Assembly (NCBI RefSeq): GCF_003286085.1
Contig: NW_020825288.1
Coordinates: 21,948,001-22,012,000 of the forward strand
Reading direction: 5' to 3'
Length of the DNA: 64,000 nt
Source: Drosophila persimilis
Taxonomy: Eukaryota > Arthropoda > Insecta > Diptera > Drosophilidae
Shown here: positions 36,918-50,513 of the stretch, piece by piece
Layout: each line of letters opens with the position of its first letter
Position numbering within the stretch: position 1 is the stretch's first letter
Notes under the pieces: generated by a model
The model's input: only the letters and a program-made list of their open reading frames with translations
What the model was told of the DNA's origin: nothing
Databases searched by the model: none
Position numbers and translations under genes: made by a program

Positions 36918-39900
36918 TGAAAGAGTGAGGAAAGTAGAGATCTTATGCAACACAAATTGCAAGCTGTCGTGCGTGTGTGCGTGCCTGGGTTTCATCTCGT
37001 TTTGTCTTTTATTTAACATTTTCATAAACTGCAAGCTGCCATGCACGGGCTGGGGATTTTCCCGGCTCTGTCTCCCGGATGGTTGTCTTCCCTGGCTGCG
37101 TCTCTTGTTTGGCTGCATTATTTGCCTGGCAACTTTTGCCAGCATATCATCAATCAGCAAACGGGCCACAGAATGCTGTATCCTTGTCTGCCGATTTCTG
37201 GTTCGGCTCCTTCTCCTGTAATCCTGCCCACACATGCCCCAAAACATGGGAAAGCAGCTTTGTGTGCTTTGTGTGTTGTTAGAAGTAGATTTTCGACATT
37301 TCCCTGGCAACATATTATTTATGGATGCAGTCTGTTGCCGCCTCCCTGCCTGATAATGGCAGCCATGGGCTAATAGTTAATTTAAAATAAATTAAATTAT
37401 TATTACGAAGCACATGTTTTGTGAATGGTATATTTTTAAATTAATTTACAGCGAGAGCAATGAGGCTGAAAGATTACCGAATTTATGTCAGTTCAAAAGA
37501 GATTTTTGTTTGAGAGATGGGAGCAAAGTTCTTTCCAAAACATACAACATTTCTGCCTAATTGATCAATACATTTTACTCTTACTTCCTTCCTCCCTTCC
37601 TTCCTGTGTCCTATGTGTGTGTGTGTGTGTTTTTTGCGTGTGCCTGCCATTTGAATAACAAATTCGAGCGAAAGGGTTTTCCGCGCCATAAAAAAAGCAT
37701 AAAGCGAGATAAAGCAGGGTTGGAAAAGAGGGCAAAAGGAATTCTCAAGGAAAGGAGGCACTAAAAGTAAATATTTTGTGGCATTTCTCAGATGGGACGT
37801 ATCATATGAATTAGAGATAATCAGTCTAATTAACATTTAATTTTATATTTTAGTATGCTATTTGAATTTCTTAAACATTTCTGATGAGATATAGAAGCAT
37901 TTCGGATAACATAGTTCATTTGATTAAATTGATTTATAGATTTCCTTTAGTGCTTGAAATTCAACTAAATGCGTACTTGCGAGGCGATGATAAATGAATT
38001 AAATGAATGAAAATATAGCAACATTATCTTCCTCTTAAATCTTAGTTTGTTTTTGATAATTTCCTTTGCCATCCCTGGATGCCGGCTACATGAATATCCT
38101 TATGCTACACCTTCTCTGCCTCTCTCTGTGTAAAATAATTTTGCTCCTTCGTCCTTTGCGATTTCGATGTCGATTGCCCATAGAAGGAGAGATGGTAGTA
38201 GGAGCAAAAGAAATCGCCAAAATCGCGTTTGTTGCCGCATTCAGTGAACTGAAATTTGGCACGCCAGAAGACGTTCACTTATTTTTATTTACTCACCGGA
38301 TTATGCTAATTTCTAAAGTGATTTAGTGTAGCCAGTACAGAGAGCAGAGAACCAAAGCCAGGACCCGTCAAAAAAATTGGGATTGGGAGATTGGGAAATA
38401 CCATTGCTGACTGCCACCGAATAAAAATAAAACGAACATGAAATAAAATAAAGCAAAGTAAAATCTAACTGGCTGCCATTTAAGAGGCACGGCACGGCCA
38501 TCCCCAGGACCTCCCTCGCTCTCAGGACTGCTTGCATTGCGTGTGCTGCAAAATTTCCGTTGACGCACTTCCTGGCAGAAGGAGCAGCAAGCAGCGCGAA
38601 GAAGCGGTTTCGGATTCCCAGTCGTCTTTCTTTAAGGCAAATCAACGTAATTCTTCAAGTTTGATTTCGTGTGTTTAGCTGCGTGTTTGAGTTGGCTTAT
38701 TTAACCCAAAGCTGCCGACGAGCTGAAAAAAGAGAGCGAAATACTCGTATATAGCAATGTGAGGGGAAAAGGGAGAACAATAACAATGAATGTGCGATAA
38801 TTTTACATTTTATCAAGTTTCGAGGACTCTTTCCGGGGTCTCTCGCTCTCGTTGTCGTCGCCATTTTTTATGCGAGCATTAAGCGGCTTTTGCTCTAAAG
38901 CCCTGCCACTTCACTTTGCTGGGGATCCCAATGCCTCTGCTCTCCTTCTCGGCATTTTTATGTATGTGTGTTACATATACAAAAAAAGAAACAAAATGTT
39001 ACGTATACGCCCCAGCGACCAAAGGCAAATGTCACACACTGAGCCAAGAAGGAGCCCCGGACCCAGCCTTCTGTTAACCGTAAGCAGCTTAGTGGTGTCG
39101 TCGATGGGGAGTCCGCCTGTGCCTGTGCCTGTGCCTGTCTCAGTCTCAGTCCCAGTCCAAGTCCCCCACCATCTGGCATTTCTGCGGTTATATAAGTAAT
39201 TCGATTATAAGAAATTTAACCGAAAAAAAAGAAGGCAGAAGGCAGCAAGAAAGCCGCACGCATGGCGTTCATTTATAATTAATTAGTCGAAATTTTCGTT
39301 AATGGGCATCAAAATTAAACAAATGGGTATTTGCATTTAGGCATGTAGGACCTGCTGCCGTTACTCTTCAGGTTTGGGTAGCATATCCATTAAGAGGAAT
39401 ATTATTTTCTGTTCAATCACAAAGAGAAAGATGATACGCAAAAAGCTATTGATAAAACACCAGGTGAAAAACTGTAATTTACATTTAATTATTTTAAAGG
39501 TATATAGAAATTATTAAAAAGGCGCTCGCTGCTCATCGCTATTTATCTGTAAATTTTTTGAAATATTTAAACAAAAGGGAGTCAATGGAAAAATATTGTT
39601 AGTGCGTATAGCGCAACGCCGCAATTTAATTTAATTTTCTGGCTGCCTTTGCATTAGCAACAACAATTAATTGGAAAAAATATATAGTAAAATATTTGTG
39701 CTTTTTTGTGAAAGGACACGTTTGTGCCATGCTCTCAGGCATTTGTTCCATATAGTAGAAGTACTCTCGTTTTTTTGGGACTTTAATTTGTTACAGTTTG
39801 TCGTCCGTCAGCGGAGACAGGAATATAAAAGTGAAAGCCGAGGGACAAGAGCTGGAAAATTTCATTTTGAATTGTTGCTTGTTGTGTGTTTTTTTTTTCT

Positions 39901-40930
39901 CACATATGCACTGAGGTACACGGGGAGGGGAGGCAATGGAGCTTGGGTTGGGGAAAACAAAAGCGCAACTAAAGTGCCGACAGGGCCTGTTGCCACCATA
40001 AAACTGTTAAAGTTTTAATGACGACAACGACGGCCCCTAAAGTGGTATGGAGCATGGGGCAGTGGGCAGGGGGCAGGGGCAAGGGTCAGTGGGCTGTCAG
40101 CAGTTAGAATGACATTAACAAAAGTTGGCAATGCGGCAAAAGCAATTTCGTGCAACGAAATAAAAGGCCAAGTCGGTAGCACTGGCAGACAGCTGGATAG
40201 TTGAGGTGTATGTCAGATGCTAAATGTCATGTGGTTTGACTGATATTTCTCCCGCCCCCTTTCCATGGACTCTTGGCGTTACTGACATCATTGTCTTTGT
40301 GCTGATGCTGCTCCTTGTTGCACATTCGTGTTGCAGTTGTTCTTGGCTCACTACTTCTAATTGCTGGCGAGCAGGGTTGCCCGTTGCCCGTAGCAGGGTT
40401 GCAATTAAGCAGCAACACGTTTGTGCAACCCCACGCAGTTCCAATAAACATGTACTGCTCTGCATATAAATTGTGTGGCACGCCCGTAATTGGACTGCAA
40501 AAGAAAGAGAAAAGGGTACTGCTTGAACATGAAATCAACTGCAATGGCAAAATGATTTCTTCTAATTTGCTGATGTGCATATAGATCCAAGCGGAGCGGA
40601 GGAATACTCCCAGAGGGTGAGACAATAGGAATTGGCGGGGTGTCGGGCTCTGGTTTCGACTTCTTGCTCGTTTGTGTGCGCTTATGGTAAATCAATTTAA
40701 AACCAATTTTCCACAATGAGTGAAAAGTGAAAGAAAAAAGGGAAGTTGGAGTTGGATCAGGGGCAGCAGCAGACCCTTAATAGGTGGCATAGTCCTTGCG
40801 GTTGACGAGCAAATGAGAAGTGGAAACTGAAGGGAAAGCTTTGTGGCTGCCCTTATTAAATATTCATTACTCTAAGCTACTTCTTCTCTCTGGGCCACTC
40901 GGCAAGGTCCCAAGATTGGAGTTGTAGCCA

Positions 40931-40992
40931 GCTCTCTCTCTCTCTCTTTCTCTCTCTCCATTTTTGGCAATTCCTATCTCTCTCTCTCTCTC
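40931..40992. repeat. Two (CT)n blocks 20 bp apart
   Basis: CT runs at 40931-40957 and 40977-40992 are separated by a short T-rich, CC-containing spacer. Confidence 0.85.
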
Positions 40993-43958
40993 CAGTGTCT
41001 GGCTGGGGGGAAAAAAGCTGTTTTTAAAGACATCGAATTCCAATTTCCTTTAGCCAGGCTACACGTTTTGCCATTTTGTTGAACGTGATGCGAATTTACA
41101 CACACATAAAACATACGAGTATGCAACAAGATGGAGACGAGGACGAGGCCAAGGCAAGACCTGGACCTGGACCCGGTGTAAGAAATTTTCCACGCACACA
41201 AACAGAGTATGTGCCCAATGCGGCGTGTAAAATGCTTTGTTCTTGTTGTGTTACAGCACAGCTATGGCATAGGAGTGGTAGAAGTTCTCTGAGCTATCAG
41301 CCTCAAAAAGCATCAGACAGTTCAGCAGAAACTCCACTTGTTGTGGCCAAATTAGTGCTGTCCGGTGTGCAACAGACATGGATTGTCAGTGGCGTTTCCA
41401 CTTCCATTTTCACCAAAACTAATTGCATTTTCTCGAGTACTCATTCGCTCTCGCAGCAGATCATCCATGACGCAAATGCCCAGGCATTTATTATAAGATT
41501 TCAGTGGTTTATTTATGGCTGCCACCTCCTTACAAAACCCCAATCCAAAAAAATGTGAGCGGGATACAAATTACTTTCTGGCAGATAGCTTTGCCTCGAA
41601 CATCTGATGGGCGGGGTAGCAGGTATTTTTAGCTTGAGCGAATTTAAATTTGCATAAGTCTGACAAATACGATAACGGAGATGAAAATATAAAGAATCAA
41701 CACACGCAGACGAACATGATATTACAAATCAAACTAATTAAAATCGGAAAAGCAGGTAGAATCGAAAACAAATAAATGATTAAATTTTAGAGAGGGAGAG
41801 ACAGAGAGAGATAGTTTAACTAGAGCAAAGAGTTGAGCAAAGAGTTTCCCAGGTTTCACAGAGAAATTATCTATCTGTCTTTGGCAAATATGTTTGTGTA
41901 TATGCGTGTGCATCTCTGCATATTGTATGTTATTTGGGGAGATAAACGACAAACTGGTTACGATTATGCCAAGTGTATTTAATTGCTGCCTTGCACATGC
42001 GTTAAAAGCAAATACAAACCATCGTCAGACACCAGCAGCAGCAGAAGATTCTCTAATGCACACACACACAGTGCGTAAACGCAATGTTAATATTTTGCCA
42101 GTTCTTATCGCACGCCCGGCTAAAGGTAAGGCACACGCTTCGATGAACGAGCATCTACGTCTAGGAAGGAGGTCCCCAGGGAGAGACAGAGAGATAGATA
42201 AAATTAACAAAACACTTGGATAAACATTTGAATGTTGATAGCAAAAATTACGCATACGCCTAGTTAGACACAAAGCTGATTTCATTTAAGGGCTGTGTAG
42301 TCTTGCGTGCACTGCTGCACTTCCAGTAGCTCATCCTCATAATATGGCTCTGTGGTTTTCATTTCAGCATGTCCTTCGCAGCCTCATTAACTCGTGTGTG
42401 TGTCGTCCTCCCTACCAAGATGTTTTGCACAGGTAAGAGTCCTACACGAAACTTGAGCTATTTAACTACATCTATCTCCGTTTGCTTTGTCTGTTTGTCG
42501 CTGTCTGTCTGCCTGGGGGTCCAAGTGCGTTGTATAAATATTTATTTGCTGCGTCACATGAGGAGAACTTTCCCTTACCCGCTGGCAATGTTGCAGCACA
42601 TCGCCCACTCGCTAGTGCTTCTGCCATTAGATGCGTCACAGTTTGTGTCATATTTCAGCGAAGTATGTGAGAGTGACTGACGTCAAGAGGAAGATAACCC
42701 TCGTCGCCCTCTTTCGTTGCAAATCTAATTTGCTTGCGCGCTGCACTCTGGGGTCTGATTTGGCATAGCACACTTTTCAGCGCCCGACTTTATTGTTTGT
42801 TTGCCACTTCGAGTCGCTGTTGCTGTTGAAGGAACAACTCCCAAAGTCTCCTGCTTATTACAAAGCAAGCACACGTGCACGTTCTGCACGGCAGGATAGA
42901 CGAATGGGGCTGGGTCTGAGACTGAGACTGAGTCTGGGGGCTATATGTAAATCTTCGCACTATTGTCTGCTGCAAAATCACAAATCCAACAACAGCAGTA
43001 ACAGCAGCAGCAACCAAGAAGATATATGCACATCTCAGATGGGGGTAAACTTGTCTCTGGGGCACGCTTAAAGCAAGCTTAATTTTTCATGTACCCGGCA
43101 ATAACTGGCAACGCTCTCCACAGCTTTTCCTCTATCTCTCCCGTCTTCTCTCTCTCTCTTTCTCTCTCTGTATGTGTGCTGCTCCTCTATCAATTTGATT
43201 TTGATCTTGTTGCTGGTGTTGCTGTTTCTGTGGGTTGCTATGTACATATTTTGACTTATTCGGGCGTCAAACCGAGCCAGAGATTAGCATCAGCCATTGA
43301 CGAAGTATGCAAAAAGTGGCTGCAGAGAAACTCTCTGTGGGGAGGAGGTCTTAGAAAATTTGTTTTACCCTAAAAATTATAATGTGGAATTTATCGAAAA
43401 TATGCGTTTGAAGCTTCTTATCAAAAATATCGTATACCATTGAATGATACATGCTATAAACAATAGCAAATTTCATCTTAGATAAACATGATAATTTTAT
43501 TACTTGAATTTTAAACTGTCGGCTGAAGCAGCATTAGTATTATAAATTATAGCCAGAGGAGGAGCCTAAAGTAAATCCATACTATATTGTTTTGCCTTCG
43601 TTTCCGTACTGCATATGTATCATCTAAGCAGTTCTTTACTCTATATCACACGTGATCGGCAAAACAGCAGCCCCGAACTGTTCAAAGGTTCTGTTTCTTT
43701 TTCAAATTAGGAGGATTGTTTGCGTAGAAGAAGGTGTGCTACAGCAAGTGTACAATTTTTGCCTTGTAAGGACCAATAGAAAGTTGTCCCACGAATCCTT
43801 CTAAAATATCGCTATATATATGGCATTCATATGGTTATAATTTTGCAAACACTTAACATACTCGAATGTCCAATCAAATAAGGGACCTAAATTGCTCTAT
43901 GAATTTAAGGTATTTATGTTTCCTTGCGTTGCTTGAAAGGGAATCGGGAGCTGTGCAC

Positions 43959-44291
43959 TTAACCAGTTTTTAGATCGTCTCCTGGGTCACTGGGGTCTAT
44001 AGTTATGCGTATAAATATTCGCTGATTTCCGGTAATGGGAAATAATTTATTGAGGTTCTCTCTGTTGGCCATACAGGGGCTTGAAGGTTGCTTCTGGACT
44101 TCCTTGAAACTGTGCTGTTGGCAATGTACATCAATATTTAGCTCCTGAGACACTCGAAGCTCCTCTTGCAGCGATAAGTGATCTACTTCGGATATCTCTT
44201 GCTTTTCACGATGATGTCCATCTCCATACTCCATCTTCTGATTTCTTGTAATCTTTCCGCCCTTCTGCCTTGGCCCAAAACTCAAATTTTG
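43959..44291 (-). CDS. Hypothetical protein, probable terminal exon
   Basis: The minus-strand frame is open for 110 codons. It encodes a polar, Gln/Glu-rich peptide with segments such as HLSLQEELRVSQELN and IRITIDPSDPGDDL. Codon use and amino-acid balance look more like a real exon than the surrounding chance frames. The frame is preceded by TATAG at 44296-44292, which could be a splice acceptor. Otherwise the first in-frame ATG is at 44234 (91 residues, starting MEYGDG). A second open frame of 78 codons lies upstream at 44518-44282 (MYGLAYKYIF..., rich in Trp, Phe and Lys) and could supply a 5' exon. I found only a weak GT donor joining them in phase, near 44393. A palindromic DRE lies at 44674-44685. 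I do not recognise the family. It could also be a decayed gene. Confidence 0.38.
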   Translation of the reverse strand, partial: QNLSFGPRQKGGKITRNQKMEYGDGHHREKQEISEVDHLSLQEELRVSQELNIDVHCQQHSFKEVQKQPSSPCMANRENLNKLFPITGNQRIFIRITIDPSDPGDDLKTG

Positions 44292-44673
44292 CTATAAATA
44301 TTAATTTTTTGATCTAAACAAAATGTGATGTATGGATATTCAAAATGATGTGTGTTTGTATATATATTTGTGGTTATTTTCCAACCCTTTAAGACTTTTA
44401 AGATATTTTGGAATAGGCCTGCTTTGTCGTAAAACATTTTGAGACCATTTAACCATGACCCAAATTCATTCCAAAAATTATTGTTCTTAAAAATATATTT
44501 GTAAGCCAATCCATACATATTTTTTGTTTTTCATATCTACCGTTGATATAAATTTGATATATTCTTTTGACTACGTATGGATAACTATGGAAGGTGTGGT
44601 TTCTGAAAAAATTGGCTACAAAATACCAATGCTTTTATGGACACATTTGTCGCATATGTACTATCTATAAAAT

Positions 44674-44685
44674 TTTATCGATAAA
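44674..44685. promoter_or_regulatory. 12-bp palindromic DRE
   Basis: TTTATCGATAAA is a perfect palindrome containing the exact DRE core. It lies 156 bp 5' of the first ATG of the minus-strand open frames, so it may mark a promoter for the hypothetical gene there. Confidence 0.45.
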
Positions 44686-47015
44686 GTGAGTGTCTTTTTC
44701 TCAGGCAACCTATTTATTTTCTGGTCGTGTGTATCTTGTCATGTCTCGCCTATTACTCATACGCCACATGTACCGATCCAACACTACCCTGCCATTCACA
44801 CCGCATTGTGTGCACGACCACCCCTAACACCCCTTACCGACCCTTTCAAACAAGCTGACGTGCAATTTCAATGGTCAATCAGAGCAGATCAAAGCAGCTT
44901 CCTATGGGTTTTGGTTTTCTTTTTTTATAGCCATGACAATGGCAAGTGAAATTGCGCCAAGCCCCAATCGAAATTGCCAGCATCGATCGCGGGAAAGCGC
45001 AGAAGGAGAAGCCGGATGTGGAATGTAGAGGAGGATGCGGGGGCGTGGCAGAAGCAAATCAATGATGCAAAGGAAGCACCACTGGCAAGCAGTCTAGCAG
45101 TGGCAGTGGCAATGGGAATGAAATGAAGCAGCTGCCGCATTTGGTTTTGCTTCAGTTGAGTTTTTCTTCGTTGCGGGCATATAAACTTATGGCACACCAT
45201 CTGTAACTGTAACTTTATCTCCGTGGCAGCATCTACAAGATGCATCAGTGACTTCAACTCTCTCTCTGTTGCAATAGGAGTCTCACCTGGAGAGTCTCAC
45301 TTGACAGAGTGCAGAATGCGTTGCTCGTTTTCGTTTATTTCATGCTCTACTTGTAAGCCGAGTAAGTAGAATAATTTCAAAATTTGACAGCAGACATATG
45401 AGATGCCGTTTCGGCCTCTCAGACTCAATCCCGTCCGTCCGTCTGTCTGTCAGCCTCTCAGACTCGCAGCCTCCCATCTGTCACGCCGCTGGCAACGGTA
45501 ACGGTAACTGCTATATGCTATATACCATGGGATATGGTAACGTATGCCAAACGGAAACTCGAACGGAAACATTCGCCATGGCCGTGGGTGGCAGGTGGCA
45601 GGAGACAGCCAGAGACAGAGAGAGAGAGAGAGAGACGAGGTCGAGTCGAGCATTCTTATGTATTCAATGACGAAAAGCTCTATTGCTCTTCCCCTCTTCC
45701 CTCTCTGTAGCCAGATGCAAATGTATGCATGAATGGGATAGTCAATGGCATAAAAAAGCGGAGAGGATATCGTAAAACGTATAGCCAGAGTGAGTTTCCG
45801 TATCCGTATCCTATTAAGTGTGGAAATTACTTTCATATGCACATTTTGATTTCCTAGTTGCATCCGATACTGATGCCACTGCGGGGGGCAAGTGCCTCGC
45901 CTCAGGCAACTGGCCAGAATGGCCGATGGTCCATAGGTACACCTGGGCAGAATGAAATAAATAAAATATTTTGGGTAAAAGAGATGTGAAGCATTGGTTT
46001 AAATAAAACTAGTTTTAGTGGCAGACCTTAGAAAAAACGATATGCTTCGGTGGTCTAATTATTTGATTAAATTTTCTCAGTTGGCTTAGCATTAAAACAT
46101 CTAAGAATATTCTCTTACCAGACTCATTTCTTTAAAAGTTTTTTCCCAAAAGACAAGAGGAACTTTGCTTGTTATATAATTTCTAAGGATCGGAGCTAAC
46201 GCTAAAGAATTTTTATGTGTCTGTTCGTCAAGCCGTCCGACTCCGTATTGTTATGGAAACTATTGGGATATATATGTATGTAGTTTAAGGTACATTTTAT
46301 CCACGAACTATTTGTGAATATTCATTTTTTTTAATAAAGCTTTTCTCCACAATTAGCAAACAAAAAATGTACTTAAATAGCCTTAAATAAATTCCGAAAA
46401 CAGAATAGCGGATAATTTAATTTAATTATTTCAATACAAGTGTTAACTGGCAGACTGGCATTGTCCGAAATAAACTGCATTAAGAGACAGCATCGTGACA
46501 CCGTGTAAACAGGACAACAGACCCAAAAAAAAAAACTTGTTAAAATTATCTCCCATTGTTATATATCTTCATAATTAAATTGTTATTAGTATTACATGCC
46601 ATGGCATGGCATACGTATTTAATTATAATTAATGAACGCAATCTAGGAGAACAAAAAAACATCGAGAATTATGGAAATGTATCTGTTCTTATAAGTCATG
46701 CGTGCCGTGCTCTTTTTTCGACTCTGTTCTATGGCTGATTTATTATAATCAAATCTATAAATTTGTATGTTTCAATTGAAACACAAGGACCGATCGAGGC
46801 GCGGTGTCCATAACTTATCGTCGAACATTTCAATAAATCAGCAAAATCAATGATGTTTAAAATTAGCAAAAACCCGAAAAAATAAACGAAAAGAGGGAAA
46901 ACAAATAATAATAAACCTTGTTACCGTGACCATATAGTATAGGAAACATGTACGTATACGACACGAGTGTGGGCCAAATGAAATATGACACAACAGCGAA
47001 TCGGGAAAGCGAATG

Positions 47016-47054
47016 GCAAAAGCAAAAGCAAAACCGAAAGCAAAGGCAAAAGCT
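47016..47054. repeat. Hexanucleotide array (GCAAAA-type)
   Basis: About six imperfect AGCAAA/GGCAAA units in tandem, in otherwise unremarkable DNA. Confidence 0.8.
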
Positions 47055-48860
47055 AAATAACACGTAGAGCAAAACAATAATAATAAAACTGAGAGGGGCT
47101 CGGGTCCAAGGCCAAAAAAAGCTATTGATGAAGGGCCAATAAGCACGATGGTAGGCAGCTAAACTGTCGCACACCAACGAAGCTTAGAATACCCTTACAA
47201 ATGGGGAATAATTCTAGCTCTCTTTGCGTTTTCCATTGCAACTGTGATCATCGGGGGACAGACTATCTACACGCTTATTTAGTACATCTCTCTAAAAATT
47301 CAAAAAAATACCTGAGAGCTGCTCCCTTGCACTGACGCTCACAAACTTGCTCTGCAATTGTATGGCATCCTGAAAAAAAGAAAGCGTACTCGAAACAACA
47401 AAGAACAGGCAGGCAGCGTGGCCTGCGTTTTCTTCAAGCGATAAACCTTTACACTTCATTAGGCTTTGGAAATTTCATGCTTCAACAGCTTGGATGCTGT
47501 GCAGCAGTGGCATCAAGGGGTTAAGGGGAGGAACAGGACCGAACCGACTTCCACAGCCCAAAAAACCCGATTCTGTGTTTAATCAATGAATCAGATGATT
47601 CAGTCGATGCTCCACCATCACTCAATATGCAAAAAAAAAGGAAGGAGCAGGATGGAAAACTTCTCTCAAGGATTGCTGAAAGAGTTTTTCCCCTTTTTCC
47701 ATTGGCTCTCGAGTGTTTTGCTTTTTGGAAAAGTTGTTTGTGCATTTCACTTACACCAATTTCCGCTGGAGATCACATTGGGTGACATTGTGTTGACATT
47801 CAAGGCGGCTGCGACCGCAGCCAGCGCCACGCCCCAGCGTATACGCAATATTGTGAATTATTCGCACAACAAAGGAACGGAACGAGTGTCCGCAAAGGAA
47901 AGGGGAAAATAATCTGCAGGTGCAGATGCAGTGCGGGGAAAAACTCGTAACAGTGCAATGGAAAAATGTGGATTTTATTGCAATTCAATGGAAAATATTT
48001 ATGCGTCGGGGGGAGAGTGCGGGCCAGTGGGTGTGCCAGTATGGGCGGTGCAGAAATAATTGCACGTAAAAGTTTTTTAATTAAAAACTACGCGTGACTT
48101 GTGTCAAATGTGCATGAAAGGTGGCAAAAAAAAAAATGAAAAATACATACGTATAATGGAAAGCTCTGGTAAAATTGCACCAGTAGAAAGAGAGAGTCCT
48201 TACAGTCTCCCTCTTTCCATTTCTGCCCATATTCATGTGACAATCCAACTTTTAAACGGTCACTAGTACCTTCTGGGCTCTCTATCCTGTAACTGTAAGC
48301 TGAAAACTTATCAAGCAAGGGATGCAGTCAGAGACAGACAGGTTTGGTATTTCTCTTATTGACTTTGAAAAGCTGTCAGGACAACAACTGCCAGCTGACA
48401 AAGCCAAAGCCAAAGCAAAGGCTTCTTACACAACACAGGAATGGGTGTTACGAGGACAGCCATGCATAGACATTTTCCATCTGTAATACTGGGGAAGCAC
48501 GCTCAACGTTATTAATTTTAAACGCCCGCTGTGCTAGGCCCAAGAACAGCAGGTGGCGGTCTCCAATACCCCACAATGGAAACGGTAACGGGAAACGGGC
48601 CCAGAAGATAGTCAGGGTACGTGGTACGTGCATGGTACGAGCACGAGTGGAGTCCTGGCAGAGGATGCTTTGTATTCAGGCGCTCATTCATAAATTTTGT
48701 GTCATAAGCGCGTGAAAATGGTACAAGTATTTGAATTTAATTATGAACTGTGTCACAGGGAAACACAATGTGACTGGGACAGGGATAGGGACAAGGGAAT
48801 GGGGAAAGTGACTCTAAAGTCGCTGTTATAAATGGCACACACACACACACACACGTGTAG

Positions 48861-48922
48861 AGACGGAGAGCCAGAGAGAGAGAAATAGAGAAAGAGAAGG
48901 AGACGGAGAGGAAAAGTGAGAG
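48861..48922. repeat. Purine-rich GAGA tract next to a (CA)n run
   Basis: About 60 bp of almost pure A and G with many GAGAG pentamers, directly after the CA run at 48836-48854. It could bind GAGA factor or form unusual DNA structures. Confidence 0.8.
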
Positions 48923-50324
48923 TTGGCGCCATTAGGTAGCCGTTGTCATCTAAAGCATACTAAAAATGCTGGAGCTGCATTTCATTTTTATCTCACACGC
49001 TGCTGCGCTACTGCCCCGCACACACACACCAACTCACTCAGACTTATCTCACACGCCACACTGTTGTACATATGGATATGTATACCCTTATTCTATTCGA
49101 ACTTAACTAGACATTTGCTATGCTGAGTTAATTGCTTTCTGGATGGATTATTAAACACATTTTTCTTCATGCTGAAATCTTTTTTCTCCTAGGAATTATC
49201 AGCAACAGATTCATATATCTTCAAACACAACTACCCATAAAAAATGTGGGATCTGGAAGGGTATGTGCACCATCGACTCAAAGCAGGCTTTTGTTTTTCG
49301 TGTTTTATTTTATAGAAATATTATTTACCTGCATGCTGGCCCATTACCCGGGGACCCCCAACGCTCTTTCTGTCTCAGTGTTTCCCTGCCTCAAACTCTC
49401 TGCCCCACCACTCAAAGGGTTACAGCTGAGTGCCGCCTGGCGGCGGCGTGCTGTGCTCAAAGGAAACGCCTCACTGCATGCAACAATGTGCAAGTCAACT
49501 CGAACGGGCTCCTGCTGTGTGCAGAGAAAGAAGAGGACCTCAGACTCCCTGCCGAAGTCTTTACCCTCTTGCACCACTTGTCAGTGTGCAACGTGTGACT
49601 CTGCTGTGCAAGGCAAACGGTGGCAACAGAAGCAAGAACAACTTGACTTTACACCTTATTGCAATTTACTGTAAAATTGCATACGCTGCTGGCTGCTTGA
49701 CTGCCACTATCCCTACCTACTCCCCATCTGTACTTTCCCCAGTGCTGTTCCTGATCATTTCGCCTTTTTCCACTCTTCGACCAATCCTTTTCAGACTGAA
49801 GTTTACTTTGGGTACACTTTTGCTTTCATTTTCCTTTTTTCGGGGTAGCCGACATACACAGTTATGCACTTTTGATTGGGCAAAGGCAGAGCGACTCCAC
49901 GAAGGGCAGCCGCTTCTGATTCAGTATTCAGCATGCGTTAAGTGCTCCGCAAATATCCAAATAAGCGACGGATTATAAGGTTCCAGCGTTTAATTTTATT
50001 TATTGCTTTATGCAGTCATTTTGGTCAGGGAAGGAAACATTTATTTCTACCAAAATAAGGTTGATAGTCCTTTGATGAAATAGGAATTCCTTCAATGAAT
50101 ACCAATTACACTGTGCGACAGGTGTTTTTTACTATGCACGAAATATAAACTCCGAACAAAATCAGGTTGTAACCATTATAATTGTCCTGAGAAATATACA
50201 TGGATTCTAAGTTGGCTTCGGTTTTTAGGAAGCGAAGACCAAAATATATTTGTAAACGTAAGAAACTCTCAAACAAATGAAGTACCGCAAAAGCAACCCA
50301 AGTTCGCTCTGCGCTCGCCCAATG

Positions 50325-50513
50325 TTACGTCATTAAATGACGTTACGCACAAGTCGTAAAGCGGCCGGAACGTAATGCATCCATTAAAGTTAGCGTTAAC
50401 GTTAGTAAGTATTCGTTAAGATGCGATTTTTATGAAAGGCTCTCAGAGAAACATGGCCATATGACACTGATAATATTAAGGCAATATCGAATTACGTAAT
50501 TCCATTACGTAAT
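50325..50513. promoter_or_regulatory. Cluster of palindromic bZIP-type binding sites
   Basis: Within 190 bp lie TTACGTCA (50325-50332), TGACGTTA (50338-50345) and two perfect ATTACGTAAT palindromes (50491-50500 and 50504-50513). The first two form the arms of a perfect 8-bp inverted repeat with a 1-bp spacer, ACGTCATT-A-AATGACGT (50327-50343). TTACGTCA/TGACGT resembles CRE/ATF sites. TTACGTAA is the classic C/EBP and PAR-bZIP palindrome; in flies, vrille and Pdp1 bind related sites. A hexamer run GTTAGC-GTTAAC-GTTAGT lies between at about 50389-50406. It is a candidate enhancer; the target gene is unknown. Confidence 0.4.

Larger units (their letters stand above)
32145..43950. other. Long non-coding stretch with microsatellites
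   Basis: No supported exon in nearly 12 kb. It contains (GTT)n 32661-32681, CGT runs 33627-33657, (GA)n 34360-34373 and a CATCGC/GTC array at 34888-34938. Further on are (GA)n 36892-36917, CTTC units 37578-37605, a GCCTGT/CAGTCT hexamer array 39116-39150, (CT)n 40931-40957 and 40977-40992, (CA)n 42059-42071 and (CT)n 43145-43169. A 258-codon minus-strand open frame (33865-33089) looks like chance. Confidence 0.65.

Noticed and set aside
49132..49978. Two overlapping plus-strand frames of about 180 codons
   Set aside because: They overlap each other in different frames, are rich in Cys and Arg, and match nothing I recognise.
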